Numbered from the stretch's first letter, positions 26,506 through 35,516 are shown. The stretch is DNA of 64,000 nt from JAHEGP01 sp963751595 (GCA_963751595.1 CAVVVC010000001.1:248001-312000), one strand, 5' to 3'. Numbers and translations: made by a program. The notes: generated by a model not told the origin, from the sequence alone.

Positions 26506-27993
26506 ATGGCTGCGACCAACTACGAAAGGCTTTCGGCCCAGGACCTGCAATTATTGGTGCTGGAGTCGCCCTCTACTCCAATGCATATCGTGTCGACAGA
26601 AATATACCGTAACGGTCCCCTCATCGATGCTGATGGCGGTGTGGATATCGACGCATTTCGCGACTATGTAGACGCGACATTGCACCGGATCCCGCGATAT
26701 CGGAAAAAGCTCAAATGGATTTCCTATGCCGATATCCCGGTATGGATCGATGATACGTCCTTCAACCTTGAGTACCATATCCGCCACACGGCCCTGCCGC
26801 GCCCGGGGTCGATGGAGCAGTTCAAAAACCTCACGGCCAGAATACTCGAGCGCGCCCTGGACCGGGAGCGGCCCCTTTGGGAACTCTGGCTGGTGGAGGG
26901 TTTACCGGGGCGACGCTACGGCATCATCAGCAAGATTCACTACTGTATGCTCTCCAGCCTCGACGGACTCAGCATCAATCACGTCTTGATGTCACAAACC
27001 CCGGAGCAGAGCGTCCCCCAGGGCCCTCCCTTCGTGCCGGGTAAGCCGCCCTCTGAGGTTTCACTGCTCTGGGACGAGTGGAACCGCAGATACGCCCAAC
27101 CGATTGACGCGCTGCGCAACGCGGGTGAGCTGTTGCGGCGGCCAAGAGAAGGCATAGGGGAGCTCGAAAAGCGGCTGGGTGCCGTGCGTAATTCCCTGAG
27201 TTCCATGATTCGTCGTCCCCCGGATACCCCCGTCAATGGTGAGTTATCGGCACACCGTCGGGTGGAGTGGCTGAGGCTACCACTGCAGCCTCTGACGGAT
27301 TTCAGCAAGGCTAGCTCCCATTCCCTGGCCGCAGTGCTGCTCGGTTTGCTCGCGGGTGGTATTTACAGGTTGTTCCAGTCTCGGCAGTTTGACCTGAAAA
27401 ACAGCGAGTTCAATCTGGCGATACCAGTGACCGGGCTGCCCCACAGCCGCGGGACCCCCGCCGACGGCGTGGTGACGTGGGTGGTGCACCTGCCGGTGGA
27501 AGAGCCTGATCTCCAGAGGAGAATGCGGCGTATAGAGGACGAACTGGGGCGCCTCGCCGATCGTGCCGGTGCAGCGCCCGAAGTGCTTGTGGACGTCGCG
27601 GCCAGGGTGCCCGCGGGTCTGTTGTCGCTGTTTACCACGGGCAAGACGTCCTGTGCCAACATGCTGATGACTGGCTTCGCCAATGCGCCCCGGCAGATGT
27701 ATTCCATGGGCGCAGAGAAGGTGGAAATTTATACCCACCTGCCCCTGTTGGCGGGTTCAGCGCTGTCTTCATTGCTGACGAGTTACAATGGCAATTTGCA
27801 TTGGGCTTTTAACGGTGACTATGACCTGTTGCCGGATCTTAACCTGGTGGCCGAGGGTGTCGATCAAAGTTACCAGGCACTGCTGAAGCTGGCCGCTGTC
27901 GAGCAGCAGGCGCCCAAGTCGCGGGGGAAAGCAAAATCGCGCAAACATCGCGAAAGACAAGGGAAAAAGGCGCGGGAGCGGCCACGCCGCTAG
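26506..27993 (+). CDS. WS/DGAT-like acyltransferase with atypical active-site motif
   Basis: Protein of 495 aa (ATG 26506, two codons after an in-frame GTG) of the wax ester synthase/acyl-CoA:diacylglycerol acyltransferase family. Family features are LSAQDLQLLVLESPSTPMHI at the N-terminus, RIPRYRKKLKW near 65, DRERPLWELWLVEGLPG near 125 and a C-terminal NVPGP-like region that here reads SCANMLMTGFANAPRQMYSMGA near 385. The catalytic HHxxxDG should follow GIISKIH, but this reads KIHYCMLSSLDGLSI: the second, catalytic His is absent and the spacing to DG is three residues longer. The tail is very basic (Lys/Arg-rich, about 40 residues). It may be inactive or use a different mechanism. There is no lipid-gene neighbour. 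Confidence 0.82.
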   Translation: MAATNYERLSAQDLQLLVLESPSTPMHIVSTEIYRNGPLIDADGGVDIDAFRDYVDATLHRIPRYRKKLKWISYADIPVWIDDTSFNLEYHIRHTALPRPGSMEQFKNLTARILERALDRERPLWELWLVEGLPGRRYGIISKIHYCMLSSLDGLSINHVLMSQTPEQSVPQGPPFVPGKPPSEVSLLWDEWNRRYAQPIDALRNAGELLRRPREGIGELEKRLGAVRNSLSSMIRRPPDTPVNGELSAHRRVEWLRLPLQPLTDFSKASSHSLAAVLLGLLAGGIYRLFQSRQFDLKNSEFNLAIPVTGLPHSRGTPADGVVTWVVHLPVEEPDLQRRMRRIEDELGRLADRAGAAPEVLVDVAARVPAGLLSLFTTGKTSCANMLMTGFANAPRQMYSMGAEKVEIYTHLPLLAGSALSSLLTSYNGNLHWAFNGDYDLLPDLNLVAEGVDQSYQALLKLAAVEQQAPKSRGKAKSRKHRERQGKKARERPRR

Positions 27994-28016
27994 CGACGCC
28001 AGCCGAGTCAGCCGAG

Positions 28017-28376
28017 TCAGCCGCCGCTGCGTTTAACGGTAAACCCCCGGCTCTGCAATTCGTTGAGCAGGCGGTCACGATGGTCTCCCTGGATCTCTAT
28101 GATGCCGTTTTTGACCGCGCCGCCACTGCCGCACAGCTTTTTGAGCTCAGCAGCGCAGGCCTTGAGCTCTGCCTGGTCCAGGGGGAGTCCACTGACCAGG
28201 GTGACACCCTTCCCCTTGCGGCCCTTGGTCTCTCGGGACACGCGCACAACGCCGTCGCCGGGGGGCGCTGCTTGCTCGCGCCGGCATCGACACTTATCTA
28301 CCTGTTGCTGGCATATGGGACACAGGCGACCGAGGCCGGTCGAGTAAACCAGGGCGCCTTGACGTTTTGTATTCAC
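28017..28376 (-). CDS. yciH: SUI1/eIF1-family translation factor YciH
   Basis: Small basic protein of 119 aa related to eukaryotic eIF1. The body matches the YciH family: VYSTGLGRLCP at the N-terminus, then DGVVRVSRETKGRKGKGVTLV and the conserved SUI1 core CGSGGAVKNGIIEIQGDHRD. It differs from E. coli YciH by a Cys-rich insert (CPICQQQVDKCRCR, four Cys) that could bind zinc. The start codon is GTG. It is divergent from ctaA. A role in start-codon fidelity is known for the family, but its importance in bacteria is unclear. Confidence 0.93.
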   Translation of the reverse strand: MNTKRQGALVYSTGLGRLCPICQQQVDKCRCRREQAAPPGDGVVRVSRETKGRKGKGVTLVSGLPLDQAELKACAAELKKLCGSGGAVKNGIIEIQGDHRDRLLNELQSRGFTVKRSGG

Positions 28377-28540
28377 AGTGGGCAGTCCTGCTGATTTGGA
28401 TGAGAAAGGTCACCCCGGTGAGGGACCGGGCATGGGAGCTGCATTGTAGCCGCGCCAAACAAGCCGGGACAAGACATCGTATGAACCACAACGGACTTTG
28501 GAACACCGGATCAACAGCGTAAAGAGAGAGTATCAGGCTT

Positions 28541-29620
28541 ATGGCAAATTCAGAGCAAGAGACCTACAACAAGCAGATAGCGGGATGGCTATTGTTCTGT
28601 GCCGCGGTGATTCTGGGAATGATCCTGCTGGGCGGGATCACCCGCCTCACCGACTCTGGACTTTCCATGGTGGAGTGGAAGCCGCTGATGGGAGTCATCC
28701 CGCCACTCACCGATGAAAGTTGGCAGGAGAGCTTTCGCATGTATCAACAGTTTCCAGAGTACCAGAAGATCAATCGGGGTATGTCGATCGAGGAGTTCAA
28801 ATCGATTTACTACTTCGAATATGCCCATCGGGTCCTCGGCCGCCTGATAGGGGTGTTATTCCTGGTGCCTTTCCTGTTTTTCCATTTCACTCGGCGGCTG
28901 CCGGCCGGGCTCACGCCCAAACTGTTGCTTCTGTTCCTGCTTGGGGGTTTTCAGGGGCTGCTGGGTTGGTACATGGTGAAGAGCGGGCTGGTCGACAACC
29001 CCCATGTGAGTCAGTACCGCTTGACCGCGCATCTGGGAACGGCGGTCGTGATCTACGGGTACATGCTGTGGTTGGCATGGGGCTTGATCGGCTCCATGCA
29101 CCCGGCGTCGAACCCCCCCGGCCCGGGGTTGAGGCGATTCTCCTTTGGCATAACCGGCTTGCTGTTGCTAATGATTCTATCCGGCGGGCTGGTGGCGGGA
29201 ACCCATGCCGGCCTGGCCTATAACAACTGGCCACTGATGGGGCAGTCGTTTTTCCCCCCGGGCCTTTATGCCACGCAGCCCTTCTGGATGGCGGCCCTGG
29301 AAGATATCGGCACGATACAGTTCAATCACCGCATGCTCGCCTATCTGTTGAGCGGTCTGATTTTCCTGTTCGCCTGGAAAGCCCTGCGAGCCGGTGCCAC
29401 GGGAGGCTTGCGAATCGGGATATACCTGATGCTTGCGCTGCTGTTGCTGCAGGTCAGCCTCGGTATAAGCACCCTGTTGTACCTGGTCCCGGTTCCACTG
29501 GCGGCGGCGCACCAGGGCGTGGCCATTTGCCTGTTCACCAGTGCGCTGTATGTCAGCCATCGGATGGCACATAGTTCGGTTGTCAATCAATGGCGCTATG
29601 GTATAACGGCAGCAACCTAG
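28541..29620 (+). CDS. ctaA: Heme A synthase (CtaA/COX15)
   Basis: Inner-membrane enzyme that oxidises the heme O C8 methyl group to formyl, giving heme A for aa3-type cytochrome oxidase. Length 359 aa with eight hydrophobic segments. The heme-ligating histidines are in FEYAHRVLGRLIG (about 92), YRLTAHLGTAVV (about 165), IQFNHRMLAYLL (about 265) and PLAAAHQGVAICL (about 325). The GGITRLTDSGLSMVEWKP segment in loop 1 is a COX15 hallmark. No cytochrome oxidase or ctaB genes are in the window, so it is detached from the cox operon here. The ATG is preceded by a weak GAGAGAG. Confidence 0.95.
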   Translation: MANSEQETYNKQIAGWLLFCAAVILGMILLGGITRLTDSGLSMVEWKPLMGVIPPLTDESWQESFRMYQQFPEYQKINRGMSIEEFKSIYYFEYAHRVLGRLIGVLFLVPFLFFHFTRRLPAGLTPKLLLLFLLGGFQGLLGWYMVKSGLVDNPHVSQYRLTAHLGTAVVIYGYMLWLAWGLIGSMHPASNPPGPGLRRFSFGITGLLLLMILSGGLVAGTHAGLAYNNWPLMGQSFFPPGLYATQPFWMAALEDIGTIQFNHRMLAYLLSGLIFLFAWKALRAGATGGLRIGIYLMLALLLLQVSLGISTLLYLVPVPLAAAHQGVAICLFTSALYVSHRMAHSSVVNQWRYGITAAT

Positions 29621-29646
29621 CCGATTATCAGGAAAGGAGTTCACCG

Positions 29647-30453
29647 ATGCGGGTTTATCGAATCATGGCGCTCGTCGATCCGACACTCACCCGCCAGGTC
29701 GCTGTCGAGCGGGCTGTGCAGTTGGCCCAGGCCACCGGGGCAGATGTGCACATATATGCCTGCTCCCAACTGCCGGAGTATGCCGCATCCGATGAATCAG
29801 CCTGCCAGGCCGTGTCGTTACTGGAGGAGCAGGCTGTGGCGCTGGTGGCGTGGGCGCGTGAGAATGGCATCACCGCGACCAGCGAAGCCGAAGCCAGCAA
29901 GGATTGGCGCACCGCCGCCGTCTCAGCCGCCGCCCGCTGCAGCGCCAATATGTTGGTCAAATACTGTTTCGATCACAGCGAATTGCAGCGCCAGTTGCGG
30001 ATAACGTCGGACTGGGAATTATTGCGAAATTCTCCCTGCCCGGTGCTGCTGGCGAGGGATCATACCCGCTGGCAGCACCGCCGCCTGTTGGCGGCGGTCA
30101 ATATCAATGTCGGGGACGGCGCGCACGTGTGGCTGAACAATCAGATTATCAGCGTATCCAGGGGCCTGGCCGAGGCAACCGGGAGCGAGCTTCACTTCGT
30201 CAATGCGTACAAGAGCAATTATGAACGCCCCAGCGCCCAGGAGCTGGCCCTGCGCTGCGGGGTGCCGCTGGAGCAAGTGCACGTGGAGGCGGGGGCAGCC
30301 GCCGATGTGATCCCCGGGCTGGTTGAAGCCCTCGGGGTGGATATGGTCATTATGGGCACGGTGGGTCGCAGCGGTATTCGGGGCAAGCTGTTCGGGAACA
30401 CCTCGGAGAAGCTTCTGGATAACATACATGCGGATATGCTGGTTGTAAACTGA
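29647..30453 (+). CDS. Tandem universal stress protein (UspE type)
   Basis: 268-aa cytoplasmic protein with two Usp domains in tandem. The start is the ATG at 29647 behind AAAGGAG; the earlier in-frame ATG overlaps ctaA and is unlikely. Domain 1 (about 1-140) starts RIMALVDPTLTRQVAVERA and has no full ATP-binding loop. Domain 2 (about 145-268) starts LLAAVNINVGD and ends with a nucleotide-binding-like GTVGRSGIRGKLFGNTSEKLL (the GxxGxRGxxxGS/T pattern), so only this half is likely to bind ATP. The layout fits UspE. Confidence 0.88.
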   Translation: MRVYRIMALVDPTLTRQVAVERAVQLAQATGADVHIYACSQLPEYAASDESACQAVSLLEEQAVALVAWARENGITATSEAEASKDWRTAAVSAAARCSANMLVKYCFDHSELQRQLRITSDWELLRNSPCPVLLARDHTRWQHRRLLAAVNINVGDGAHVWLNNQIISVSRGLAEATGSELHFVNAYKSNYERPSAQELALRCGVPLEQVHVEAGAAADVIPGLVEALGVDMVIMGTVGRSGIRGKLFGNTSEKLLDNIHADMLVVN

Positions 30454-30486
30454 GGTGTCTCCGTTGGTCCGTGGCTTGTGCGGCGT

Positions 30487-33024
30487 TCAGGGAGTGGCCG
30501 TTTCACGGCAGCGCAGCACTCCCACGGAGGCTACGCCGTTGACAGGCTTGTACTCCGGGATTTCGATGTGACAGCTGGCGTCGCGGGTTTGGGCCTCGAT
30601 CTGCTTGTTGCCCTGTACCAGTTCGGCCTGGAAGACACCGCTTTCGTCGGTAGTGGCAAGACCGGCGACCCCATGCAAAAGTGCATTGGCCACCGCCTTG
30701 CCCGCCGGATCAACGATTCGGCCGAAGATGATGTCGACTTGGTCGACATCCCATTCCAGCCTGACGACATTGCCGGGATAGAGCGTGACCGTATATTCCT
30801 TGTCCTCGAAGTAGACGAAGCTGCTGCCCCGTGGCCGCAGTCGAACCGTGTAACGCTGGAACGGCCGCAGCGTAATCAGCGCGCTTTTCCCCGCCTTCAC
30901 CACTCCGCGTCTGCCGCCGTTGATGAGGACGTCAAACGGCAAGCCGGTAGCGGAGCCGCCGACATCGATCATCACGGCGCTCTGGTTCTGGTTTTCTCCC
31001 CCCATGGCGAATCCCCCGGCGGCAGCGGTGAAACTGCTCGCGATATTGCCGTTGAGCACCGTCGCGCTGTCGTTTTCAGTGGTCACATGCTCGGCGCCAA
31101 GTCGCATTCTGCCGAGTTCACCAGCCCAATCCATATTTGCGCCCACGGACTGCCCGTACTGATCTTTGGTGGCATTCAGATTGCTGCGCAACTTCGATTG
31201 CCAGCGATCGCGGCTGTCCCAGTTTGCATTCGCGGTACCACGCAGATAGCTATCGGTGTTGGGGTTGGAATTCTGGTAGACGTACTGGGGATCGACATTG
31301 AAAGTCCAGTTGTTCCTGCCCAGGCGCCAGCGCAGGGTGGCAAAGAAAAAGTCCTGACCGCTGTCGTGGGTGTACTGCAGGTTGAGGCGCAAGTTGGAGT
31401 TTCGGTTGCGTAACACCGGCATGTCCCAGCCCACGCTGTAACTGTCCACCGACTCCTGGTCCGGTCCGTCGATATAGCGAGCGCTGAACTGAAAGCGAGA
31501 CTCCTCCACCGGTATGTTCAGGCTGATCGTCGCCTGGCGCCTGACGAAACCCAACAAGTCGGCGGCGTTGTCCTTGATCTCACTCTCGCCCCAGACCTGC
31601 CGGTAGTTACCCACCAGCCAGCTGCGCGAGAAGTTGAAGCGGAAATCGCCGTTGAAGCCAAAGCGATTGCCGCTGGCATAGGCGGTATTGAGGGATAGTT
31701 CGTAAAGCTGTCCCACACCGAACCAGCCCAGCTCAAGCATGGTGTCGTCAACGGTGCTGCTGACACCGCCAACGAGAGCATTGGAGCCGGATATGCGCTT
31801 GTTAATACCGGCCCGCATCAGGTAGTGACCGGTTCCATCGGGCAGTGTCCGACGCGGATCGGGGAATGTTAATTCCCCGGCCTCAAGGAAGTAGAGAGGC
31901 ATATCGAGGGGCGGAAGCCGATTGCTCTTGACGTAAAACTGACTTTCGATGCGATCGCCCCCGCTATCGCTTATCCGAATCTCCACGTCGTAAGCACCAC
32001 CGGGGAGGTCGGAGGTATCCAGAATCTGGTTGCCGGCATCGTATATGCGACTGGAAATCAGTCTTCCGTCCTTGAAGATCGCAACTTCGCCGCGACTCTG
32101 AAGGAAAACCTGGATCTGATTTCCGCTGGATTGGCGCAAATCTTCCCGCATATCCAGGGCGGTTCCGAAGCGTGCCCCGGCAATCTCGTATTCGCGGGAA
32201 AAGCGCAAGCCCTGGCTCTCGGTGAGAAAATACCCCAGTTGCATGCGTCGTGCGTCCCAGTCGCGCTGGTAGGCCAGGGTCTGGATATTGAAAAACTCGT
32301 TGTCTGTATAGTTCGAGACCATCCGCAGTGAGTTCTGGCGGTAGGCGATGGAGGTCAGTGAAAACAGGTTCGAGTTGGCGGTGATGTCGCCATCGATTCC
32401 CGAGAAGGCATAGTTGAAGTTTTGCAGCACAGAAAAACCGGCGCTGGAAGGCGGCAGATAGTGATCGCCACCACTGTTGGAGACCGCCAGCAGTTCGGGA
32501 TTGACGAACAGGTCGACCCGATAATTGTCCGGATTAAAGATGACTCCCGCTACCTCGGCCTCCAGGCGGCCACAGTTTTTCTGGCCCTTGTAATAGCAGC
32601 GCAACTCCTGGTTGCTGATCTGTGTAGACGAGAGCTGCTCGGCAACGCTAACGGGGTCGAGCAGGTCGGGGATTTGGTCCACGACCGCCGCCGGATTCAG
32701 CAGGGTAATCTCGTCGGGGGTAAAACGGGCCGGGCTGGTGGTGAGAAAGCGATCGCCAAAGTAGATATCGACGAGGGTCTCCTGTTCTTCGAACAGGGCT
32801 TCAAAACCCTCAGGTACAGCCCCCTGCAAAGGTCGCCTGGGAACAGCATCAGCTTTCTCTTTCGCATCCAGGGGAGTATCAGCCGTGGCCGCTGCCTGCA
32901 CATCCTGTGCCCGCGTTTCAGCCGCATGCAGCACTGCGGCGGCGCTGACTGCGGCGCCCACAAACAACAGAACCCGCTGTTTTGCCCGCGTCGGGTGGGT
33001 GCTGTCTGGGGTAGGGGAAGCCAA
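30487..33024 (-). CDS. CS1/alpha-type fimbrial outer-membrane usher
   Basis: 845-aa usher that translocates and assembles pilin subunits across the outer membrane. The N-terminal region has a signal/anchor (LLFVGAAVSAAAVLHAAETRA), then a periplasmic domain with two Cys (ELRCYYKGQKNCGRLE). A 24-strand-type beta barrel follows with a plug-like segment IFKDGRLISSRIYDAGNQIL and DLPGGAYDVEIRI. The C-terminal domain (FGRIVDPAGKAVANALLHG ... DESGVFQAELV) is a carboxypeptidase-regulatory-like fold typical of CS1/TcfC ushers. It is the last gene of a pilin-chaperone-usher set, 14 bp after the chaperone. The start is TTG, so the exact N-terminus is uncertain. The classical FimD family looks different, hence the alpha-fimbria assignment. 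Confidence 0.86.
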   Translation of the reverse strand: MASPTPDSTHPTRAKQRVLLFVGAAVSAAAVLHAAETRAQDVQAAATADTPLDAKEKADAVPRRPLQGAVPEGFEALFEEQETLVDIYFGDRFLTTSPARFTPDEITLLNPAAVVDQIPDLLDPVSVAEQLSSTQISNQELRCYYKGQKNCGRLEAEVAGVIFNPDNYRVDLFVNPELLAVSNSGGDHYLPPSSAGFSVLQNFNYAFSGIDGDITANSNLFSLTSIAYRQNSLRMVSNYTDNEFFNIQTLAYQRDWDARRMQLGYFLTESQGLRFSREYEIAGARFGTALDMREDLRQSSGNQIQVFLQSRGEVAIFKDGRLISSRIYDAGNQILDTSDLPGGAYDVEIRISDSGGDRIESQFYVKSNRLPPLDMPLYFLEAGELTFPDPRRTLPDGTGHYLMRAGINKRISGSNALVGGVSSTVDDTMLELGWFGVGQLYELSLNTAYASGNRFGFNGDFRFNFSRSWLVGNYRQVWGESEIKDNAADLLGFVRRQATISLNIPVEESRFQFSARYIDGPDQESVDSYSVGWDMPVLRNRNSNLRLNLQYTHDSGQDFFFATLRWRLGRNNWTFNVDPQYVYQNSNPNTDSYLRGTANANWDSRDRWQSKLRSNLNATKDQYGQSVGANMDWAGELGRMRLGAEHVTTENDSATVLNGNIASSFTAAAGGFAMGGENQNQSAVMIDVGGSATGLPFDVLINGGRRGVVKAGKSALITLRPFQRYTVRLRPRGSSFVYFEDKEYTVTLYPGNVVRLEWDVDQVDIIFGRIVDPAGKAVANALLHGVAGLATTDESGVFQAELVQGNKQIEAQTRDASCHIEIPEYKPVNGVASVGVLRCRETATP

Positions 33025-33038
33025 GGTGCCGATGCGTG

Positions 33039-33728
33039 CTACTGAATGATCTCTTTCCGCGTACCCTTGAAATTGCTCAGGCTATAGGATACCTCGGTGT
33101 CGGCGTAGGGCAGGGTAACCAGCCACTCGTTGCCGGCGTACAAGCGTCGTGCCGGCAGGTCCTGGCAATTGTCGTCGTTCAAATCACACTGCGTGCCCCC
33201 GCCCAGCAGCACGAAGCTGTTACCCCGGTTGCGGAATTTCAAGCTGGTGCCGCGGCGCTCGATATCCAGTTGCTCCCCCGGCGTCTGGGGGTGAATCAGT
33301 GCGAGAACCTGATACGCGATCACCACCCGAACATTGGCGCCTTCCTCCTCCTGCAGTGGTGGCAGGATTGGCGTAAAGTTGATTCGATAGACCCGCTCGG
33401 GACCGGGCGGGGCGAGGTTCACCAGGCGCACCAGTTTTCTGCCCTTGGGGGGAATGACCAGTTTGGAAGGGGTGGCAACGAAGCTGATCGAGTCGGGGTC
33501 GGTAATCTCCTCGCGGACTTCATTCTCGGTCCCTGCATTCCTGACTTCCAGCACCTGGATCTTCACGTAGGCGTTCTCGGTAGCATCATTGATTACCCAG
33601 ATATCCTTGCGCGGTGCCTCGTCGGTGCCGAACTCCACCACCGATTTGTCCAGTAATATGCCGGCGTTCGCGCCGCTGAAACAGGTCAGCAGGCTGTAAA
33701 GTAAAAACAGGGTAATGTGGAATTTCAT
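33039..33728 (-). CDS. CS1/alpha-type fimbrial periplasmic chaperone
   Basis: 229 aa with a clear signal peptide (MKFHITLFLLYSLLTCFSGANA). The mature part is the two-Ig-domain chaperone fold: VVEFGTDEAPRKDIWVINDATENAYVKI, then SKLVIPPKGRKLVRLVNL (strand G1 region with conserved basic residues), and YRINFTPILPP closing domain 1. A Cys pair in domain 2 (GGTQCDLNDDNCQD) probably forms a disulfide. It holds pilin subunits in the periplasm and hands them to the usher. It lies 20 bp after the pilin gene and 14 bp before the usher gene. Confidence 0.86.
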   Translation of the reverse strand: MKFHITLFLLYSLLTCFSGANAGILLDKSVVEFGTDEAPRKDIWVINDATENAYVKIQVLEVRNAGTENEVREEITDPDSISFVATPSKLVIPPKGRKLVRLVNLAPPGPERVYRINFTPILPPLQEEEGANVRVVIAYQVLALIHPQTPGEQLDIERRGTSLKFRNRGNSFVLLGGGTQCDLNDDNCQDLPARRLYAGNEWLVTLPYADTEVSYSLSNFKGTRKEIIQ

Positions 33729-33748
33729 AGGGTGCTGTCCTGGAGGGT

Positions 33749-34282
33749 TTATTCGATGGCTACGGTCAAATTCAGATAACCGGAAAACTCCTGGCCGGTT
33801 TTGTCGCGCAACTCATGGGGGGGGATCTGGATCGCGATGGCAGCGTTGTCCTCACCGTTGCAATTAACCCCGTTGCTTTGAACCCGGTAGTTGTTCGATG
33901 GAACTCCCGGTGTCATCGGCTCCAGCAGGTTGCTGCGTAAGTCGCCATTGAAGTACAGGTTGAAGTTGACGTTTTCACCGCTATCCCCGTGCAAGGAAAA
34001 CGGCATGCTGCCGCCCCGATCACTGTGGGCAACGAGCCGGTAATAGCCGTTTCGGCTGCCCCTGACGCAGAACTCCTGGATGGTTTCTATGCCGTTTGAC
34101 AGCATATCGTCGTCGACGACCAGTTCGATGTCCTGGAGCTTGCTGACCTGGACGTTCTGGTTAAACTGCAGACGTATCAAGATCTGTCCGCTGGAGTGCA
34201 ATCCCGGTCGTCCATCGGTGGCGGTATTGCCCGTTGGCGGCAGCGCAGCGAGCAGCAGTGGCAGGAAAAACTTGAACCTCAT
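33749..34282 (-). CDS. Putative alpha-fimbria pilin subunit
   Basis: Secreted protein of 177 aa (ATG at 34282, one codon after an in-frame GTG). The signal peptide FFLPLLLAALPPTGNTA is followed by a beta-rich mature domain. Two Cys (EFCVRGSRNG and GVNCNGEDNA) are spaced as in a subunit disulfide, and the chain ends GYLNLTVAIE, an alternating hydrophobic strand suited to donor-strand exchange. It is the first gene of the fimbrial operon, the usual position of the major subunit in CS1-type loci. Sequence identity to known pilins cannot be judged here; the call rests mainly on context. Confidence 0.7.
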   Translation of the reverse strand: MRFKFFLPLLLAALPPTGNTATDGRPGLHSSGQILIRLQFNQNVQVSKLQDIELVVDDDMLSNGIETIQEFCVRGSRNGYYRLVAHSDRGGSMPFSLHGDSGENVNFNLYFNGDLRSNLLEPMTPGVPSNNYRVQSNGVNCNGEDNAAIAIQIPPHELRDKTGQEFSGYLNLTVAIE

Positions 34283-34519
34283 CACACTTTCCGTGGCAAA
34301 TAGTGGGGTTGCGCAGGCCTAAATATAGGTCAGCGAAGGCAATTCGCCAGATTTACAAGGGATTTGGAAGGACGGTGCTGGCTGGTGACTGGGGCCGCTG
34401 ACGTTCGCCAATTTTTTCGCCTGCAGCCCGCGAGAGTGGAGTCAAACGCTGGCGGTGGCGGGGTCGCTCATTGTATGCTTTGGGCTTAGAGATCCTAGGC
34501 CCCTCGGGAGCGTTGGACA

Positions 34520-34933
34520 ATGGATACAAGCTTGCTGTCACCGGTGCTGGCTATGGTTGGCCTCACTTTTACCGTGTGGCTGTGGATGTTTATCACTCGC
34601 TTTCGCTACATTCTGGCGAACCGGATTGATGCCCAGGATATGGCGACGCCGAAAGACCTGTACGCCCTGCTGCCATCGTCAGCAGCCAACAGCGGTTACA
34701 ATTTTCAGAACCTGTTCGAAGTACCGGTGCTTTTTTATGTGGTTTGCTTTTATCTGGTGCTGATGCAGCAAACCGATAGCCTGCATCTGACCTGTGCCTG
34801 GATCTTCGTGGTGCTGCGGGTGATCCACAGTGTCATCCAGTGCAGTTACAACAATGTCAATCACCGGTTCGCCGTATACGCGCTCTCGTGTATCGCGCTC
34901 TGGGTGATGTTGGCCCGCGCGGTATTTGCCTGA
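34520..34933 (+). CDS. MAPEG-family membrane protein
   Basis: 137-aa integral membrane protein with four predicted helices. It fits the MAPEG family: a short N-terminus entering the membrane, a cytosolic loop with NSGYNFQNLFEVPVLFY (N-x-x-E-x-P in the family pattern) and HSVIQCSYNNVNHRF after helix 3 (R-x-x-H in the family), and four hydrophobic spans. MAPEG proteins are trimeric glutathione- or eicosanoid-linked enzymes in eukaryotes; bacterial members are mostly uncharacterised, often with glutathione transferase or peroxidase activity. It is monocistronic, followed by a strong hairpin. Confidence 0.85.
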   Translation: MDTSLLSPVLAMVGLTFTVWLWMFITRFRYILANRIDAQDMATPKDLYALLPSSAANSGYNFQNLFEVPVLFYVVCFYLVLMQQTDSLHLTCAWIFVVLRVIHSVIQCSYNNVNHRFAVYALSCIALWVMLARAVFA

Positions 34934-34942
34934 TCAATCTTG

Positions 34943-34967
34943 ACAGCTCCCCTGTTAGGGGGGCTGT
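34943..34967 (+). terminator. Hairpin downstream of the MAPEG gene
   Basis: A 10-bp stem ACAGCTCCCC / GGGGGGCTGT with loop TGTTA starts 9 bp after the MAPEG stop. There is no clear U-tract, so it may be a weak terminator or an RNA-stabilising hairpin. A second perfect 6-bp hairpin (GGGCGC-TGAAT-GCGCCC, 34980-34996) follows 12 bp later, just before the sixA ribosome-binding site. Confidence 0.45.
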
Positions 34968-35021
34968 AGCCACTTTGCCGGGCGCTGAATGCGCCCACAT
35001 TCCTCTACGGAGTTTCCCCCT

Positions 35022-35516
35022 ATGAAAACGCTGCATATTTTTCGCCATGGCAAGTCAAGCTGGAAAGACCCGCTACTCGGTGACAAGGAGCGCCCGTTAA
35101 AGAAGCGAGGCTTGAAGGATGCGGTGCTGATTGCCCATGCCAGTAAGTCAGCGGGTTGGGAGGGCAAGGCGGTGTTCAGCAGCACGGCGGTCAGGGCGAG
35201 CAAAACCATTGTCGAGATTTTCGAAGCACTGGATCTCGACAACACCGGAATTACCTACTGCGATGAATTGTATACTTTCGACTACCGGCAGTTACTGGAC
35301 TGGCTGACCCAGCGCAGGGAAGAGGAGCTGACCATTGTGGGACACAATCCGGCCCTGCACGATCTCATAGAGTGGTACACGGGTAAAGACGTGGAAAAAT
35401 TTCCTACTTCGGCCTACTGTCGGCTGGAAATCGATATCGACAACTGGGTAAGTTTTTCCCGGGAAAAAGGGGAGATCAAGACGCTGCTGACCCCGAAAAA
35501 ACTTAAAAACTCCTGA
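35022..35516 (+). CDS. SixA-family histidine phosphatase
   Basis: 164-aa phosphoglycerate-mutase-like (histidine phosphatase) protein. The catalytic RHG motif is at the N-terminus (LHIFRHGKSSW), with the second Arg in STAVRASKT and the second His in LTIVGHNPALHDLI. The length and motifs fit the SixA branch, which removes phosphate from histidine residues such as those of phosphotransfer domains. A C-terminal Lys-rich tail (TPKKLKNS) is unusual. Start ATG; upstream hairpins may influence translation. Confidence 0.85.
   Translation: MKTLHIFRHGKSSWKDPLLGDKERPLKKRGLKDAVLIAHASKSAGWEGKAVFSSTAVRASKTIVEIFEALDLDNTGITYCDELYTFDYRQLLDWLTQRREEELTIVGHNPALHDLIEWYTGKDVEKFPTSAYCRLEIDIDNWVSFSREKGEIKTLLTPKKLKNS

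Noticed and set aside
26168..26671. 167-codon frame upstream of and overlapping the WS/DGAT-like gene
   Set aside because: Off-frame to a well-supported gene and without family features.
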